64,000 nt of DNA from Pseudorasbora parva (GCF_024679245.1 NC_090178.1:22285703-22349702), one strand, 5' to 3'; counted from the stretch's first letter, positions 30,600 to 63,610 are shown. The notes: generated from the letters alone by a model not told the origin. Made by a program: numbers and translations.

Positions 30600-31130
30600 T
30601 TGCCATTCTTGTTATATTAACTTGATGACAGTACATGATTTTGGTCGTTGATGAAAAGGGTACGTCTTTAGTCGTTTCTTGAAAATGGCTAACTACTCAG
30701 CAGTTCAGGTTGAGTTAGGCAGGTCATTCCACCAGCAGGGAAAAGCCAAGGTAAAGACCTGTGAAAGAGATTTTGTGCCTCTTTGGAATGACACCACAAG
30801 AAGCCATTCACTTGCAGAGCTCAAGCATCTGGAGGGCACATAAGTCCTGTTCTGTATGGCAATCATCAGTGCCTTGAATTTGATGTGAGCGGCTATTGGC
30901 AACCAGTGCAAATTGATGAAGAGGGGAGCGATGTGCGCTCTCTTTGGCTTGTTAAAGATCACTCTCGCTGCAGCATTCTGGATCAGTTGGAGAGGATTGA
31001 CAGTACATGCTGGAAGGCCTGCCAATAGGGTATGACAATAGCCCAGTCTTGATAGAACAAGAGTTTGGACAAGGGGTTATGTAGCATGCTCCAATAGGAC
31101 AGGCCAGATCTTAAGCTTGAAAACTATTTA
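30600..31130 (-). mobile_element. LINE 3' fragment
   Basis: The minus strand encodes the C-terminal part of a LINE reverse transcriptase, and the flanking sequence to about 30600 looks like its tail. It is 5'-truncated, since nothing upstream of 31130 continues the domain. See the pseudogene entry for residues. Confidence 0.65.
30705..31025 (-). pseudogene. LINE reverse transcriptase C-terminal fragment
   Basis: Reads LQLIQNAAARVIFNKPKRAH followed by APLFINLHWLPIAAHIKFKA, a strongly conserved C-terminal block of vertebrate L2/Rex-like LINE ORF2 proteins. After that it ends in a degenerate LSQVFTLAFPCWWNDLPNST. There is no catalytic FADD motif in the piece, so it is not functional. Confidence 0.75.
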
Positions 31131-31439
31131 AATAAAGGGAACAATCTACATGGTATTGTTAGATCCCTTTTTTATAATCTAAAACAATGATGATAAATGA
31201 TAGAAGTCTTGGTAGCTTGACATTTTAGTTTAGACAGTGACATTTACTTTGAATAATGAAAAAGTAGACAAACACCTATTTTTTAATTAATAAGTGAAAA
31301 TCAAATACATCATTTGATATCAGATTCTGCATGCTGAAAATAAGTTGGTATATGTTAAAGTGCACGTTGTGCCTTAAATGGAATTTAAAATAGAATAGTG
31401 CCTAGAATCGATTTTCTTCAATCTTTCTTGTTTGCCGAT

Positions 31440-32140
31440 GCGGTACTGATTTGTTCTATGGTCAAGCAGGTTCTAATGTAACATACTTCTCCCTCTCTAC
31501 CTCTCCCTCTCCCTCTCTCCAGTTGTCTTTCTCTTTCCCCTCTGCGTTTGTGAATGGGACCTGCGGCCATTGTCTCTGTGTCAATCACACACTCTCACAC
31601 ACATACCCAGGAGACACACAATTGACATTTGGCGGATTGCTCTGTGTGTGTGTGAGTGTGAGAGCGTATGTGTGTGTTTTAGGTTATTAAGATAAGGCAG
31701 GTATGCCGTAGGTTCTTCATTAACATGTTAGGGGATCTCATCATCCTTTCTCCTCTAGCACTGTGGCCGTAATTGGGTAAGGCTATTAGACACAGAGTGA
31801 TCACGCCTGTGTGATGGCAGGAGGGGGATGGTGGCGTGGCCAATGGGGGAGGATGAAATCTTATAACTATATGACACAGTGTGTGTGTATGAGAGCACGT
31901 CTATATCAAGTGTGTATATGTGTGCTGATGGGATAGGACTATTAAAGCGTATGTCGGTTTAGGTAGACTTTAATAGTCCTGCTAAGCAGCGGGTAATTGG
32001 CCGTATCCGGAGAAAATAGAAGAGATTGATTTAGAAGTGTCTGGGTTTAAGTGGACACCTCGGAGGATGGAATTTTAAACTGTAACATCAGGTTATGTAG
32101 TGCCACTCGGCATCAGTAACTGCACAATATGAATAAGAAA
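31440..32140. promoter_or_regulatory. Candidate conserved noncoding block with 13-bp inverted repeat
   Basis: Mostly unique sequence with CT-rich and TGTG-rich tracts. It contains a perfect 13-bp inverted repeat, AGGACTATTAAAG at 31935-31947 and its complement at 31968-31980, and GTAATTGGCCGTATCC just after. Regulatory function is inference; no coding frame fits. Confidence 0.25.
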
Positions 32141-33197
32141 ATGTGGACCAATATACTGGAAATGCCCTTAACCACGTGATTCTTAATAAATCAAATCTGT
32201 TTTTTTATTTTTATTATATAGAGTACATTTTTGAATGTGCACTCCTTTTTTATATCAATGGCTTTATCTTTGATCTGTTTTACTCTATTTTGCAACAAAC
32301 TTGTGATCTCCCTCAAATTGTTCTAATTTAGACATTTTCTTTCCCTTAATTGATGATTTGTGAAGGATCAGTGCTGCTGGGATATATCCTCCTGGGACCC
32401 AGGGATAGACTTTTGTCCACTGTAGTGCGCATAATATTTTTCTGAATTTCTCTGATATCATGCATGTCAGTTTTAAGTCTGGATGTCCTGTAAAGAGCAC
32501 ATTCAGGGCTTTGCAAAGATACCAAATGTTTTGAGGTTTTACCAGGGCAACTCTTTGGTCTTTAAAAACAGCTGACATTAATATTTAGCGCACAAAATTT
32601 TATGTAAATATGAAAATGGATACATTTTTTAATTGTTTGTTATAAATCAGCATCTCGTTTTTAATCAAAATATGTCTTTCTCATACAGAACAGGACAACG
32701 ATTTCATAAATGTCCACTGCTGTAGACGCCAACATTTAAATTATGTTTATCAGGCATTTTGATGACACAACAAAGGAATAGACAATATTCCTATGAAATA
32801 TTAGATATTATTATGAAAATGTTGCCAATTACTCCCATTATTACACTTCTTTTTTCATTACATGTTGCAACAAGAACATTAATATGCAAATTAAATACAG
32901 TGTATAAATACATTGCATTGAATGGGAAAATCCATGTATGGCCATTTTATCCACATACTGCATAAAGTAAAATAGTATATCAATGCATTCCGTTACATCT
33001 TTAATAACATAGTTTATAATCATATTTAAACAAAAATATTTGTTTTTTAAACATATTTGTTTAAAAAAAAATCCTGAAACCTAAAAATTGAACAGCCTAC
33101 ATGTAATTTCATGTAATTTTATTTTGGTGTCAACTGGTGTCAACTACAGAAATAATTATAACATATAAATAAAATATAAATCTTTTAACAACAACAC

Positions 33198-33229
<32 letters not shown>

Positions 33230-34670
33230 GGATCCGAGATATCTGTTTATCGTTTTTCTGTGCTGGTTGCAATTGTACTCGGTAGTAACATGGTAATTTT
33301 TATATAGACTTAACCCATACTATTTAGATACTGGCTATAATGTCAAACATCAAAATTCTGAGTGAAGTGAGACAGTGGGCTTCTCAATGTATCTTGTTAA
33401 AACAGTAGGAGAATAAATGTTGAAAAATAGAAACATATAGGCAAAAAAATCAGTCCAAAATTGAAGCTTAATTTAAGAAGGAACAAAACATCATAACATA
33501 ATGTAATTTAAAAGGACAGTTTAAAAGCAACACTATAGTGAATACTTTCAAAATTGTTTAGCTACTGCAACGTGATGAAGTCTTCGCCACATCTTCTTTC
33601 CGTTTAGAAATGAAACACTGCCATCTAGTGATTCGTGTGAGGGTTCATTTCTCCCCCACTGTCATTGTCAAAGGCACAAATCTTGAGATCAGAGATTAAC
33701 TAAAAAATAAAATAAATATATTAAAAAAAGTATAATAATACTTTAATGTGTCATAAAAAGTTACACTTCCCACTACAAATAATGTTTGAGTAACTGATAC
33801 AAACGAGGATAAGATGGCTGTAGTTCCTACTTGTAGATTTATGTCATTACATTTAATAATGTAAAGCCTATAGCTGCAAACTTCTTTGACATACCTTTTA
33901 AAATATGTTTGTTCCTCTAAAATCTAGGTGGTATAAAATGCCACAAAATGATGATTAATTCATCTAAATGGGCTTCTCAAACATTTTTTTTTATCCTAGA
34001 AATAGCCTACTTAAATATAGGCTACCTCATCTGCAAATCATCATAAGATTATTAAGACTATTATTAGAAGACTAAGATTATTATACATTTGACTAAAAAC
34101 GCTTTTACAATATTTTACAGTATTAGACCTAGGCCTATAGGCTATGCCTATTTATCACCATTTTATTTATTTAATTTTATTTTTTGTTTTTATTTATTCT
34201 TACACATGGTATTCTTATTTCTTATGGATATCACTATTTCAATTCATTTCTAAGCTATGTAAAGCACTTTGAATTGCCATTTTGTATTACTTGTGTGCTA
34301 TAGCCTAAACTTGCCTTGCCTTAATTTTGCCTAGTATTTGTTTAATAGCGTTTGCAAATCACATTTAACCAATTAGAATGTTTAACATTGTTTTCCGAGA
34401 CTGTAGTTTATTTACACGCGTAGTGCGATGCTATTGGAACGAAATACTGGCGATCTCTATCGATTGACGTGCAAGGCGAAGAAAACACGTAGAGAGGGGA
34501 GGAATAATGTGTGAAATCAGCACACGAAGGTCCCATAGATTCAGAAATGTGTAATGATGTGATATTAAACTGAAAACTGCTATTGCTAAATAGTGTATAC
34601 AGTTCATATTGTCACTGAGCGCCGTGTCATTGCCAAACAACATCACTATCGGTTACAAATCTCACCTTGA
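32141..34670. other. AT-rich intergenic region upstream of frrs1l
   Basis: Low-complexity AT sequence with a poly-T tract at 33199-33226. No supportable gene, tRNA or element with clear ends was found. Confidence 0.5.
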
Positions 34671-34910
34671 GCGGATTGGTTTAGCCCTATTCATTAACGG
34701 CACCCGACCCTCGCGCCTTTCAGCACCCCCTCCCCCGCGGACCAAACGAAACGCTTTATCATGAAAGCGATTTAATTAGCTACATTTTATTATTTTTATT
34801 TATCAGTCTAAGTATCAGTAGCCTATTGGAATGCGACTAGTAAATCAGAACCGATTCTCTTCTCCTGTACAATAACCATTATCGTATCAGTAGGTCCAAC
34901 GCATCCAGCC
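34671..34910 (+). promoter_or_regulatory. frrs1l: frrs1l promoter / 5' leader, probable
   Basis: Immediately upstream of the frrs1l ATG. It contains a local GC-rich patch (GCACCCCCTCCCCCGCGG, about 34722-34740) in otherwise AT-rich DNA and no clear TATA box at a fixed distance. The start site is not determinable from sequence alone. Confidence 0.35.
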
Positions 34911-37900
34911 ATGTATCTTCTGCATCCGCTGCTGCAGATCTCTGTGCTGCTAGATGCGACACTGTGGCTGGCGGTCTCTGCCAGCCCTACCGATGATAAT
35001 GTACTGCGGGCCGGCCATGGAGAGCACGGAGAACCGGGGCATGAAGAACCACATAAGGATTCCTACAGCACATTCGCCTCTGAGTTCCTCGAGTCCAGAT
35101 ACCTCTCAGACGAAGGTACGAAGGAATTAAACAGCGATGCCTTCATTGAAATCATGAATGTTGTTTTTGTGTCGTTTCCCTGTAAACGTGAGTGCAATTC
35201 TTAGAAGCACTGAATTCGTACTGAATGGTCAATGCCCTCCCTCGGCCACAGGCCTTTTAATTAAGTTTATATTGTAATATATGTTAGTGATAATTATTAG
35301 CAATACTTTTAAGAGACTCGTTTTGATTCACTGATATAGGCTAATCTTTCCCATGTATATAGTATAAAATCAGCACCTTGGTCAGCACCCCACAAGCTTG
35401 TGAAACTATCCAGTTATCAGCAGACTTCCCAAGTCCAACCACCAGCCTATTTTAGAAGTATAGGTAGGCCTACTGTCTGCAGATCCCCAGACAGTGATTC
35501 TTAAAGGCACAACAATAGAATGGAATAGAAATGGATACTCTTATCGCCTCATGACTAGGCCGATGTTGTAGGTACAATGTTCAGAAGTATAAAAGCATAC
35601 TCAATCTACAGCTGATTTGAAGCGATATGTATTGTGAATAGCTCTATAAAAATACATGTTTATTTTACTGAACTGAACATAACTAATAACTAAAATAAGA
35701 TTTTAAATGAGATCAAAACAATTGTCAATTTTAAGCAGGGAATTCATGTATGCAGCACACATGGTGGGACAGTGTTCAGTTGCATAAATGTGTAAATATA
35801 GAATGCTATGTGTTATGTTCAGAACAATACAATATACACTAACATTAAAAACTTTGGGGTCAGTAAAATGTTAAGGTTTTTGAAAGTATCTTGTTCTCAC
35901 CAAGGGCCTAGGCTGTTCATTAATGTACTGGTTGTCTGATGTCTTGCAGGTTACCCCTTTCCAACTGCACCCCCTGTGGACCCATTTGCACGCATCAAAG
36001 TTAGCGACTGTGGTATAACCAAAGGATGCATCAGGTGAGTGAATGGAACAAAGTTTAAACTTATTCAATGAACAATAGACTATTGTGGTGTCAAATGGTG
36101 TATTGCATGCTGTAATCTGCTATGCACACCAGTACACTCAGCCAATGGTGCTGGTTCTCAGCAGCATGAAATATACATGCACATGTAGAATCTTTGTAGG
36201 TCTTTGTTAATGGTTATTCTTAAAGGGATAGTTCACACAAAAATGAAAATTCATCAAATGTCATCATTTACTCACCCATACGTTGTTCCAAACCTGTATG
36301 ACTTTCCTTCTTCTGCGAAACACAGAAATAAACAGTTTTTGACCATGTAATGAAAGTCAGTGTGATTCAAAACTACACAGGGGTCCACTGACTTTAATTT
36401 TATGGAGAGATAGACAGATATTTTTCAAAATATCATATTTTGTGTTTCACAGTATAAATCAAGAATGACTTGAATGTGAGTACATAAATAAGCTGGCCAC
36501 ATTTTAAGAGTGACACAATTTATTTATAATCTTTCTGTTGTTGTAGATATGGCAAACCAGGCTGTGACGCAGAGACCTGTGAATACTTCCTGAGTTTCAG
36601 ACGCATTGGCACAGATGTGGAATTCGAGATGAGCGCAGACACCGACGGATGGGTTGCTGTCGGTTTCTCCTCTGACAAAAAAATGGTAAAAAAGGGAGGG
36701 AATGAATATATGGTGTGAATGTTTTCTCACCTGCTAAGAAATACACAATCATATTGTTGTTGTAGGGAGGTGATGATGTCATGGGCTGTGTTCATGACGA
36801 TAATGGACGTGTACGGATCCATCATTTCTATAATGTGGGCCAGTGGGCCAAAGAGATCAAGCGCAACCCGGCACGGGACGAGGAGGGCGTTTTTGAAAAC
36901 AACCGCGTCACCTGCCGCTTCAAACGACCTCTTCACGTGCCACGGGAGGAGACCCTGGTGGACCTGCACCTAAGCTGGTACTATCTGTTTGCTTGGGGAC
37001 CTGCCATACAAGGTAAGTCATTCAGCCTGATTACAATTTTCTTTAGTGTGTAATATTGGTAGCCTGATGTGGTCATACTCAATTCTAGTCAGAATATGAG
37101 TCTGATACTGCTCCATTGAGCTGTGATTATGGGGCGTGTTTCAACCAAACCAGGAAAGACCTCAATTGGATAGACCTACAACCAATCAGAGCAAAAGAGA
37201 GTGGCGCATTACATTAGCTGTCAAATGTCAACAGAACTCAACTGCACAGTGTTGCCAAGTCTGCGTTTTTTCACGCGAGTTGTTTTCCATGTCCGCGGGT
37301 TGAAGCGACTATTATGTGATATATAGACCCATGAATGCGAATATTTTAGCAGGCAACCTTGCCAAAATAACACACATTTTACTCCCCAAACGCCATTTTT
37401 TTCCGGAGAACCCCCTGAGAAGCTATTGTTTTGGGCTAGTAGTTGGCGGGTTTTGTTGTAAAAGAGTCGGCAACTCTTTTGCAGTTAGTGTGAGGCTATT
37501 TTGAGCATTGTTAGTGGTATTAACTAGCGATTTAATTGAACTTCCTCTGTGCCCCATCAACAAGCGTTATAAGCTAATCTATTTTTAGAGATAAAACTCT
37601 TTACATTCTATTTTTATGGAAACGCATCCCAGAGAACAATCGACTCGGTAACCATGTCTTAATTACCCCTAGGTTCATTTTTCACTGGAGTTGTCCTTTA
37701 AATAGAAATGATGCTTCTAACCGGCAGGTCGAAGGCTGTAGTTCCAACCATGTAAGTTTGCAACACTGTTTGTCAGTGTTTACTGGAACTTTCCAGGAAA
37801 TGGCAAATCGTTCAACTGTGTTGGTAATGACAGAGCTTGTGACTATAGTTGGCTAATGATGCTATTAGGAAACGCACCCAGAGCGTTTTTCACATTGTTG

Positions 37901-38247
37901 GAAAAGTGGTGCTGCAACATATGTGAAAAATTTGGTTTTTGAACATCCAAATATGAAAACCTATTCTAATAAACTCCAAAAACAAATTCAAGACTTTGAA
38001 AAAGAGCATAATAGGTCCCCTTTAAGGCTACAAATTCAGCCCGGTTTATGATTTTGCTCTGTTCTTCTTCTCAGGATCCATCACAAGGCATGACATTGAC
38101 TCCCCACCGGTGTCAGATCGCATGATTAGCATCTATAAATACGAGGACATTTTCATGCCTGCCACAGCCTATCAGACATTCTCCTCTCCCTTTTGCCTCC
38201 TCCTCATCGTTGCTCTTACCTTCTACCTGCTGATGGGCACACCATAA
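34911..38247 (+). CDS. frrs1l: FRRS1L, DOMON domain protein of AMPA-receptor assembly
   Basis: Ferric-chelate-reductase-1-like protein. It lacks the cytochrome b561 part of FRRS1 and acts in the neuronal ER during biogenesis of AMPA-type glutamate receptors (family knowledge). Exons: 34911-35115, 35950-36034, 36547-36685, 36766-37012 and 38075-38247. All have GT-AG borders and matching phases, giving 282 residues (human about 293). Residues 1-24 form a signal-like hydrophobic segment, followed by a His/Glu-rich linker ([14 protein letters not shown]) and [20 protein letters not shown]. The DOMON domain runs from about residue 97 ([19 protein letters not shown]) through [20 protein letters not shown] to [15 protein letters not shown]. 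The C-terminus is a hydrophobic anchor, [18 protein letters not shown]. It is nearly identical to the human protein after residue 55. The coding sequence is intact. Confidence 0.95.
36224..36400. repeat. TTAA-AGGGATAGTTCAC element fragment in frrs1l intron 2
   Basis: Starts directly after TTAA (36220-36223) with AGGGATAGTTCACACAAAAA and continues CATTTACTCACCCATACG, GTTCCAAACCTGTATGACTT, a common cyprinid repeat. The right end is not clear. Confidence 0.6.
37060..38025. mobile_element. Composite of elements in frrs1l intron 4
   Basis: The first ~430 bp (TAGCCTGATGTGGTCATACT ... GTTGGCGGGTTTTGTTGT) is the same family as 52287-52680. After that the sequences differ. Around 37692 a TTTAA junction precedes what reads, on the minus strand, as AGGACAACTCCAGTGAAAAA, a TTAA-type terminus. 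The last part ends at AATAGGTCCCC|TTTAA (38022-38025), the terminus of another abundant TTAA family. So at least three elements are nested or abutting. Exact borders are uncertain. Confidence 0.55.
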
Positions 38248-39735
38248 CCAGAGAAGAACGAAGGAATACAACTAACCATGGAGACACTATAAATATGACT
38301 GTGTGCTAGCTTAACAGTATTAGAAACAGGCCGCAATAAAAAAGATGACAAGAACATTGTGATTCTACAATATCCTCAATCTACATAAACTAAAATGGTA
38401 TTTTGACTGCAGATTAATATTCAGTTATATACAAGTAATGATTCAAGTAATGAGTCAACCGTACACTTATTATAAATTACAATATATTATATTTTGATAA
38501 TAGAGTTGAGGACCCCCGTATGTTACGCCATGGTAAATTTAGACACAATTGTTGAAACAATCAGAGCCAAATTAATGTTAATATTCAGTATACCTAATGC
38601 GCACAGTGAAATTTTGCGTGCAAAACAATGCCAATGCATGTAGCACAGCTTTCTGTTGGTCAATGCAGAGAACTCATGCGAAATTCTTGATTGTGTGGGT
38701 TCATATTGAAATGACTGCATTTCACCCACAAAAATTTACCGCACAGCTGTAAGTGTCCAAACCTTTCCTGTGCCACATATCATGACACATTATGACCCAC
38801 TATAGAACTCTAGAGAGAAGTAAACTGCCTCTATTGTTTGTAGTTTCCACTATTTTCCAGTACATCATAGATCTGATGAACATTTATTAAGGCTGTGAAT
38901 TTTCGAGGGATGAAAATGAATGCCTGTGACTGACTACGCAACTTACAGCTTAATAGAATTTGCCCTCCAGCTCCAACATAGTACTCATAACACATCACTG
39001 CCTTCCAGTTAGCCAGCATTGCCAGCTCAGTATTTGATGATGCATGCCAGCAAACCAGCCTCATCTGAGCCATTTAGCCAGTGTTCACAGGAATAGAAAA
39101 TCATCTGTTTTTATTCCAATGAATCGAACACTTTCTATTCCAAGGACTTCATGCCATTGCAAAACTTGCAAATGTTCCAAGAAGTGATTGCTGCCTGTGT
39201 AGAACGATTTGGATCACACCAGTTAGCGTGTGATACAGTTCTAATTCTTTTGAAAATATCCTGAAAAACATTTATATAGCAGACTGAAGAGCACCATGTA
39301 AAGATCTTTAGAAAAGTATTTTAAATACACTGTTATATTTACCTGAAGGAAAATGTACTTGGAGGAGTGATATGAATCCTTTTTGATGTTTGCAGGCCGG
39401 AGATAATTCTATAATGTAGCATGAATGGGGACATTGTGTGCTAATGATTATGGAATAATATGTTTGCCAATGTTATATTTTAATATACTTTTAAAATGTT
39501 GACATTCGATAGTATTAGAGAATATGCAATAATGAGTGTGCTTAGTGAAGGACTGTGAGCCATTGTTATTTCAAACTTTGTCATACAAGTGAAAACATTA
39601 TTAGAAGCTTACATACATTCGTACAAATTTACTGTGAATTCTCTCCCTAATTGGAATCAAATATGCCTGTTTGATGTTCCTGAACCCATACACATACTGC
39701 ACTTTTTAATAAAACCATGAAGACTGAAAAACAGC
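38248..39735 (+). other. frrs1l: frrs1l 3' UTR
   Basis: Extends from the stop to a canonical AATAAA at 39708-39713, giving about 1.47 kb. No repeat element interrupts it. Open frames in it are not protein-like. Confidence 0.6.
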
Positions 39736-39874
39736 GGAAAATGTGTACTGTTGTTTTGTCTGGATAAAATTGAAATGTTTTGCTGATATGTGAACTTTTT
39801 GTCCCCGTCTTGAATAGTAGTGGGGGGTTTTAATCATCCCATTAACTCCAATCTTTTGATTTGTTTCACTAATA

Positions 39875-40800
39875 CACTATATTGCCAAAAGTATTGGGAC
39901 ACCCCTCCAAATAATTGATTTTGGGTGTTCAATCACTTCCATAGCCACATGTGTATAAAATCAAGCACCTAGGCATGCTGACTGCTTCTACAAACGTTTA
40001 TGAAAGAACGGGTCGCTCTCAGGAGCTCAGTGAATTCAAGCATAGTACCATGATATGCCACCTGTGCAATAAATCCATTTGTGAATTTTTTCACTACTAA
40101 ATATTCTACAGTCAACTGTTAGTGGTATTATAACATAAGTGGATGCAATTGAGAACAACAGCAACAAAGTGGTAGGTCCTGATTGTATTGTACAAAGTGT
40201 AAAGTTTGGTGGAGGGGGGGGGGGGGTATGGCATGGGATTGTTTTTCAGGGGTTGGGCTTGACCCCTTAATTCCAATGAAAGGAGCTCTTAATGATTCAG
40301 CATACCAAGACATTTTGGACAATTTCATTCTCCCAACTTTGTGGGAACAGTTTGGGGATGGCCCCTACCTGTTCCAACATGAGTGCACAAAACAAGGTCC
40401 ATAAAGACATGGATGAGCAAATTTAGTGTAGAGCAGGGGTGGGCAATTCCACTGGAGGACCACTGTCTGGCCGAGTTTAGCTTAAACTCTAATCAAACTG
40501 AACCAGCTAATCAATGTCTTCAGGATTACATAAAGGCTACAGGCAGGTGAGTTTGATATGGGTTGGAGCTAAACTCTGCAGGACAGGACAGGACTGGTGT
40601 AGAGAAACTTGACTGGCCTGCACAGAGTCCTGACCTCAACCTGATAGAACACCTTTGGGATGAATTAGGGCGGAGACTGCGAGCCAGGCCTTTTCATCCA
40701 ACATCAGTGCCTGACCTCACAAATGTACTTCAAGAAGAATGGTCAAAATGCCCATGAACAGAATCCTTAAACCTTTTATAAAGCCTTTCCAGAAGAGTTG
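39875..40800 (+). mobile_element. Tc1-like element, second family, decayed
   Basis: Preceded by TA and beginning CACTATATTGCCAAAAGTATTGGGACACC, the known end of a widespread fish Tc1 family. The transposase C-terminal half reads in pieces: MAWDCFSGVGLDPLIPMKGA, AYQDILDNFILPTLWEQFGD, then (after an inserted MITE) KLDWPAQSPDLNLIEHLWDE with the catalytic Glu. The N-terminal domain is deleted, and the right terminal repeat is not evident. Confidence 0.75.
40434..40596. mobile_element. hAT-like MITE nested in the Tc1 fossil
   Basis: The 8-bp direct repeat GTGTAGAG flanks it at 40426-40433 and 40597-40604. The ends are CAGGGGTGGG... and ...GGACTG, that is the CA(G)...(C)TG pattern and 8-bp duplication of hAT elements. 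At 163 bp it carries no ORF. Removing it restores the link between the two halves of the Tc1 transposase fossil. Confidence 0.8.
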
Positions 40801-41955
40801 TTATATTTTTATATAAAATTAAAATTAAAATGTATTACAGAAATGATTAGATATGTTTGCAATGTTCATTTTTATTTTTGTAAAATGATCATTTAAATGT
40901 TATTTTTCTTAATTGCATTTACACTCACAGTTAAGATAATTGCGATTGCATTTTCATTAAATGTCCCGCAGTAAATGTAACGAAATTCAATGTGGAATTG
41001 AAAATGCCATACTAGCCGATCAAATCTCGCCCCCACCATGTCAATCATTACATCAAGGTGGCAGCAAAACTAGAGCAAGGCATTTATTGGCAGAAGAAGT
41101 GGAGCAAGAACACAGAAATTATCTAATCATTTCTGTAATACATTTTAATTTTATTTTTGCAATTTATAAGCATTAAAATATGTTTAAATTATATTTTAAA
41201 ACTAGTGTAATAAATAGCAAATGTAAATTATATTATTTTATATTATTTATATAAATTATATATTATATCAATTTGAATTATCATTTTGCTCCAAATGTTG
41301 CACACATGATAAGTAAAATGTAAATTGAAATACTGAAATGCATTGCCATTTTACATATTGCATTGCCATTTTGAATATTGCTACACATATGCACTACTTC
41401 ATTCCGTGATTCTTTCGGCATAGACATCAATATGCCAATAGATGGCAACAAGTGACTGTCTTTTTGTTGTGCTAAGAGTCACGAGTCATTGATTCATTCA
41501 CTCATTCAAACAATTTATTAAAAATAAAGATTCGTATGACAAAAATATCTTATCTTTACATAACAGAAATACAATTACTCCTGATAATAATATAGAGATA
41601 TTACATTATTTAAAACCCATATACTTATTCCTGTTTCACAGACAAAATTAAACCTAATCCTAGACTAAAATGCACGTTTGAGTTTTAGATGAAAGCAATT
41701 TGCACTGGAATATTTTAAATATGTAAATAGCCTAAATATATCATGTTTGGAACGAGCAAATAATGTCAATTTTCATTTTAGGTGAACGATCCTTTTAAAG
41801 ATTCGTTCAAAAACGCCTATTGACTTACGAATGAACGACTTTCACACTAATGAAAAACGAAAAACAAACAAACAAAAAAACAAGCAAGATCTTCGCTCGT
41901 TTATGGCATTTGAAACATATCGTACTTTTAAAGTTATTTTAGTGCAAAAACATTA
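40800..41955. other. AT-rich intergenic spacer between frrs1l and tmem245
   Basis: A homologous ~40-bp segment appears inverted: AATTAAAATGTATTACAGAAATGATTAGAT at about 40826-40855 versus ATCTAATCATTTCTGTAATA at about 41121-41150. This suggests a short foldback of roughly 325 bp. No gene was recognised. Confidence 0.5.
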
Positions 41956-61614
<19,659 letters not shown>

Positions 61615-63105
61615 AAGAGACGCTTGAGCAGCCTGTTACACTTGTTAACGCCACCCCTCGCTCTGGGATATCCCATACAGCACTGCGGGACTATACAAGA
61701 GGAAACGTACGGATGCTGAAACTTCCCATATCTACATCCCAAGGGTTCACATGGCAACAGAATTGCTGCGTTCTCTGCAAATGCAGCTCTCATAGCGCAT
61801 AACTTAATTATGCCCCTTGGTGTCACCTTCTGTGCTAATAGTTCATTTACCACTGAGCACTGTGATGCTAAATTTGGGCAATGCTGAAATACCAGGCTCA
61901 AAAACACGCTACATCACTTGCACACTCCAGTGCAAAGTTTAGTTAGCACGCCTGTGCTTTGTCTAGCACTGTACTGGTGAATTATGCCAGTGCTGTGATG
62001 CTACCTTTAGTTAGCACACTAACAATACTACATGTTTACATTATGCTTTACTTTAGCAGCGCAGCAGGGTCCCATCATCAGACCATGTTTTCAGACTATA
62101 GATCACTGGTGTTTTTTGTTTATCTGGTTGTACTGATAATTTATCCCATATTGTGGATGTGTTTGGCACGGTTGTCATGTAAATGTTATATGTGTGTGTG
62201 AATGAAAGGACGTTACTCAATTTTATTAATCAAACATTTGTTTAAAGCGTTATATACATATACATATGGAGAACTACCTTTCTGCAGAGTTTAGTCCCAA
62301 CCCTGCTCATAATGGATCTTTTGCTCTTTCAGGTTTGTTTGATTTGATATTTCAATGGGACTGAACAGCACTCGGACTGACCTATACAAATAACTTTATT
62401 CAGGAGGAGTATTTGTTTATGAACAAATTCTATATACTGTAAAGTAGCTTTAACTATAACAATGTGAATCTAACAAACAATAGACTTAGTGTTTGCATCA
62501 CAGTTCCATATTTATCTGGTGTTTTGTTTTTATCAGCTTATGTTCAGATTACCTCAAATGTTTTAATGAATTTGTCTCCAGTTCTGTTGGCCATGTGTGA
62601 GGTACATTGTGATATTTATGTACTAAAGTTTCTTACTTATGCATTTTTTAAGCTCTGTTTGATTTTATTTTGTTTCTATTGTATAACTTTCCTGCTTAGG
62701 ATTTTTTTTTGCATTAATAGTTTTGTTTTAATATGTGGCCAATTTTCCTTTGTGAATACAGTAGTATTTGCTGTATGTATTGTTTAATGATCAAACATTG
62801 GACATAATCATATTTTAACCAGTTGGCAGAGAAACACTGTTATGTAGAGCTGAAGGCAAAGAGAGTGATTAAAAGCTGCAGGCTGCTTGTTAACAGATGA
62901 GCAGAGATGCCTGTAAGTCAAGCTTGAAAACATTGCACTGAAAAGATAAAGCAGGCACTGCTGTTTTTCTTTCTTTTTTTTTCCTTTTGGGTAGAATCTT
63001 CAAAAAGCCTGTTCTGTTAGAGATGTCACTGAAAAGTTGATGCACTTTTTTTCGGTTCATGCCAATATATAATGTTTTAATAAAACTGATTGAATTTTTA
63101 ATTGG
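61615..63105 (+). other. tmem245: tmem245 3' UTR
   Basis: About 1.47 kb from the stop to a canonical AATAAA at 63079-63084. It is free of the repeats that fill the introns. No alternative frame is convincing. Confidence 0.6.
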
Positions 63106-63284
63106 CTACGTTTGTATCTTTCTGGATGAAGAAACTCAGTGTAATATTGAGTTGTTGTTTATCAGGCTCATTTGGGGATTTGGATGTTGCAACTCACTGA
63201 ATATATTTTAAGCATTAGAGAACACAGTTCCTGAGCTGATCTTAACACTCTCGTCGGAGTCACAGTTATGTTCAAATGATTGAC

Positions 63285-63610
63285 GTTTAAAGCGTTTATG
63301 TGGGGTACTTCAGCGCTGGGAAAATGAATCTGTATTTAAACTGGGTCATGTAGTAGAAATGTGACTTTTTTGTTTATTAATTATGAATGGTGCTTTCTAG
63401 ACTAAGATGAGACGGAACATTTATTTTTGTCTCATGGGGATGAAAGCCAACTTTTCCCAGAATGCTTTGCTGCCCTGTGAGGCCACTCCCAAAGCCACTG
63501 CTACTGAATCACTGTGACTGGATCACTTTCCCCACCATGTTCTTTTGCACAAAATCAGTTGAGTTAGAGAACAGACACTATAATTAAAAACTTAATGTGT
63601 CTGTTCAATA
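63285..63610. repeat. Partial copy of the 14214-14958 TTAA element, inverted
   Basis: TTCAGCGCTGGGAAAATGAA, GTAGAAATGTGACTT, GGGGATGAAAGCC, CCCAGAATGCTTTGCTGCCC and CACTCCCAAAGCCACTGCTA are the reverse complement of sequence at about 14745-14955. Confidence 0.7.

Noticed and set aside
62464..62787. 107-codon hydrophobic frame
   Set aside because: Lies within the tmem245 3' UTR and is U-rich sequence that reads as Phe/Leu/Ile by chance.
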